Under the pieces are notes generated by a model. That model ran no database searches and was not told where the DNA came from. It was given only the letters and a program-made list of their open reading frames with translations. Both the position numbers and the translations under genes were made by a program. This document shows positions 22,168 through 22,261 of a stretch of DNA of 22,261 bases, in pieces (the first letter of the stretch is position 1; every line of letters begins with the position of its first letter). Source of the DNA: DATAYA01 sp036272815 (lineage in GTDB: Bacteria; Pseudomonadota; Alphaproteobacteria; Acetobacterales; Acetobacteraceae); assembly GCA_036272815.1 (NCBI GenBank), contig DATAYA010000077.1, positions 1 through 22,261 of the forward strand. Reading direction: 5' to 3'.

Positions 22168-22261
22168 ATGACTGACGGGTGCGAGGGTCTGGCGCGGCTG
22201 ATGGCGCCGCGATCCGTGGCGGTGATCGGCGCCTCGGCCGAGCCGGCCCGGATCGGCGGGC
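22168..22261 (+). CDS. Acyl-CoA synthetase (NDP-forming type), N-terminus only
   Basis: The right edge cuts this gene after 31 codons. The visible protein (MTDGCEGLARL, then MAPRSVAVIGASAEPARIGG) matches the start of the CoA-binding Rossmann domain of ADP-forming acetyl/acyl-CoA synthetases and related acyltransferase fusions. In that family an N-terminal helix is followed by PRSVAVIGAS and a glycine-rich loop. Such enzymes convert acyl-CoA and ADP + Pi to acid and ATP, or the reverse. ATG 22168 has the purine-rich GGGGGCGGGA directly upstream. Which family member this is depends on sequence outside the window. Confidence 0.75.
   Translation, partial: MTDGCEGLARLMAPRSVAVIGASAEPARIGG

Noticed and set aside
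1..22261. Defence island, prophage, transposon or CRISPR
   Set aside because: No integrase, transposase, terminal repeats, tRNA, phage genes or spaced repeats were seen. Base composition and coding style look uniform throughout.

Overview
The window is very GC-rich, densely packed bacterial chromosome. No intergenic gap reaches 300 bases, and there is no sign of tRNA, rRNA, CRISPR or insertion sequences. The gene set (a ferritin-VIT1 iron exporter of MbfA type, a Ku/LigD pair, an Rrf2 regulator, a metY-type sulfhydrylase, a FUSC transporter) and the codon use fit an alphaproteobacterium. Rhodospirillales/Acetobacteraceae is my best guess; it is inferred from content, not from a marker gene.

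Layout. (1) 1-3740: a possible truncated gene leaving the left edge on the minus strand, then an Rrf2-family regulator (+). Converging on it is a minus-strand pair, metY then a fused exporter-type ABC protein that probably starts with TTG 4 bases after the metY stop. (2) 3855-9483: a tightly packed plus-strand operon: DHA2-type MFS exporter, family-4 glycosyltransferase, purH, an easily missed 57-residue membrane protein (7950-8123), and a class-III aminotransferase. The first four junctions overlap by 1-4 bases or nearly so, implying translational coupling. (3) 9504-11554: a small lipoprotein (-) diverging from a mbfA-cytochrome b561 pair (+), with a short palindrome in the shared 173-base control region. 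(4) 11625-16511: an AAHS-type MFS symporter overlapping a type-B carboxylesterase (+). The esterase stop codon interlocks with the stop of a converging FUSC-family transporter (-). This looks like a set for uptake, hydrolysis and export of an aromatic or other organic acid ester. (5) 16577-20692, minus strand: an ABC-2 polysaccharide export permease and its ATPase, then LigD and Ku. This LigD is a phosphoesterase-polymerase fusion with no ATP-dependent ligase domain. (6) 20920-22261: a septal-type lytic transglycosylase lipoprotein with a SPOR domain (+), then the first 31 codons of an acyl-CoA synthetase (CoA-binding domain) cut by the right edge.

The observations I would follow up first are the ligase-less LigD encoded together with Ku, the mbfA-cytochrome b561 pairing (a plausible reductase-exporter couple) with its GAA-N3-TTC palindrome, and the hidden small membrane protein coupled to purH. 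Most other genes are familiar families, and substrates named below are inferences unless stated otherwise.
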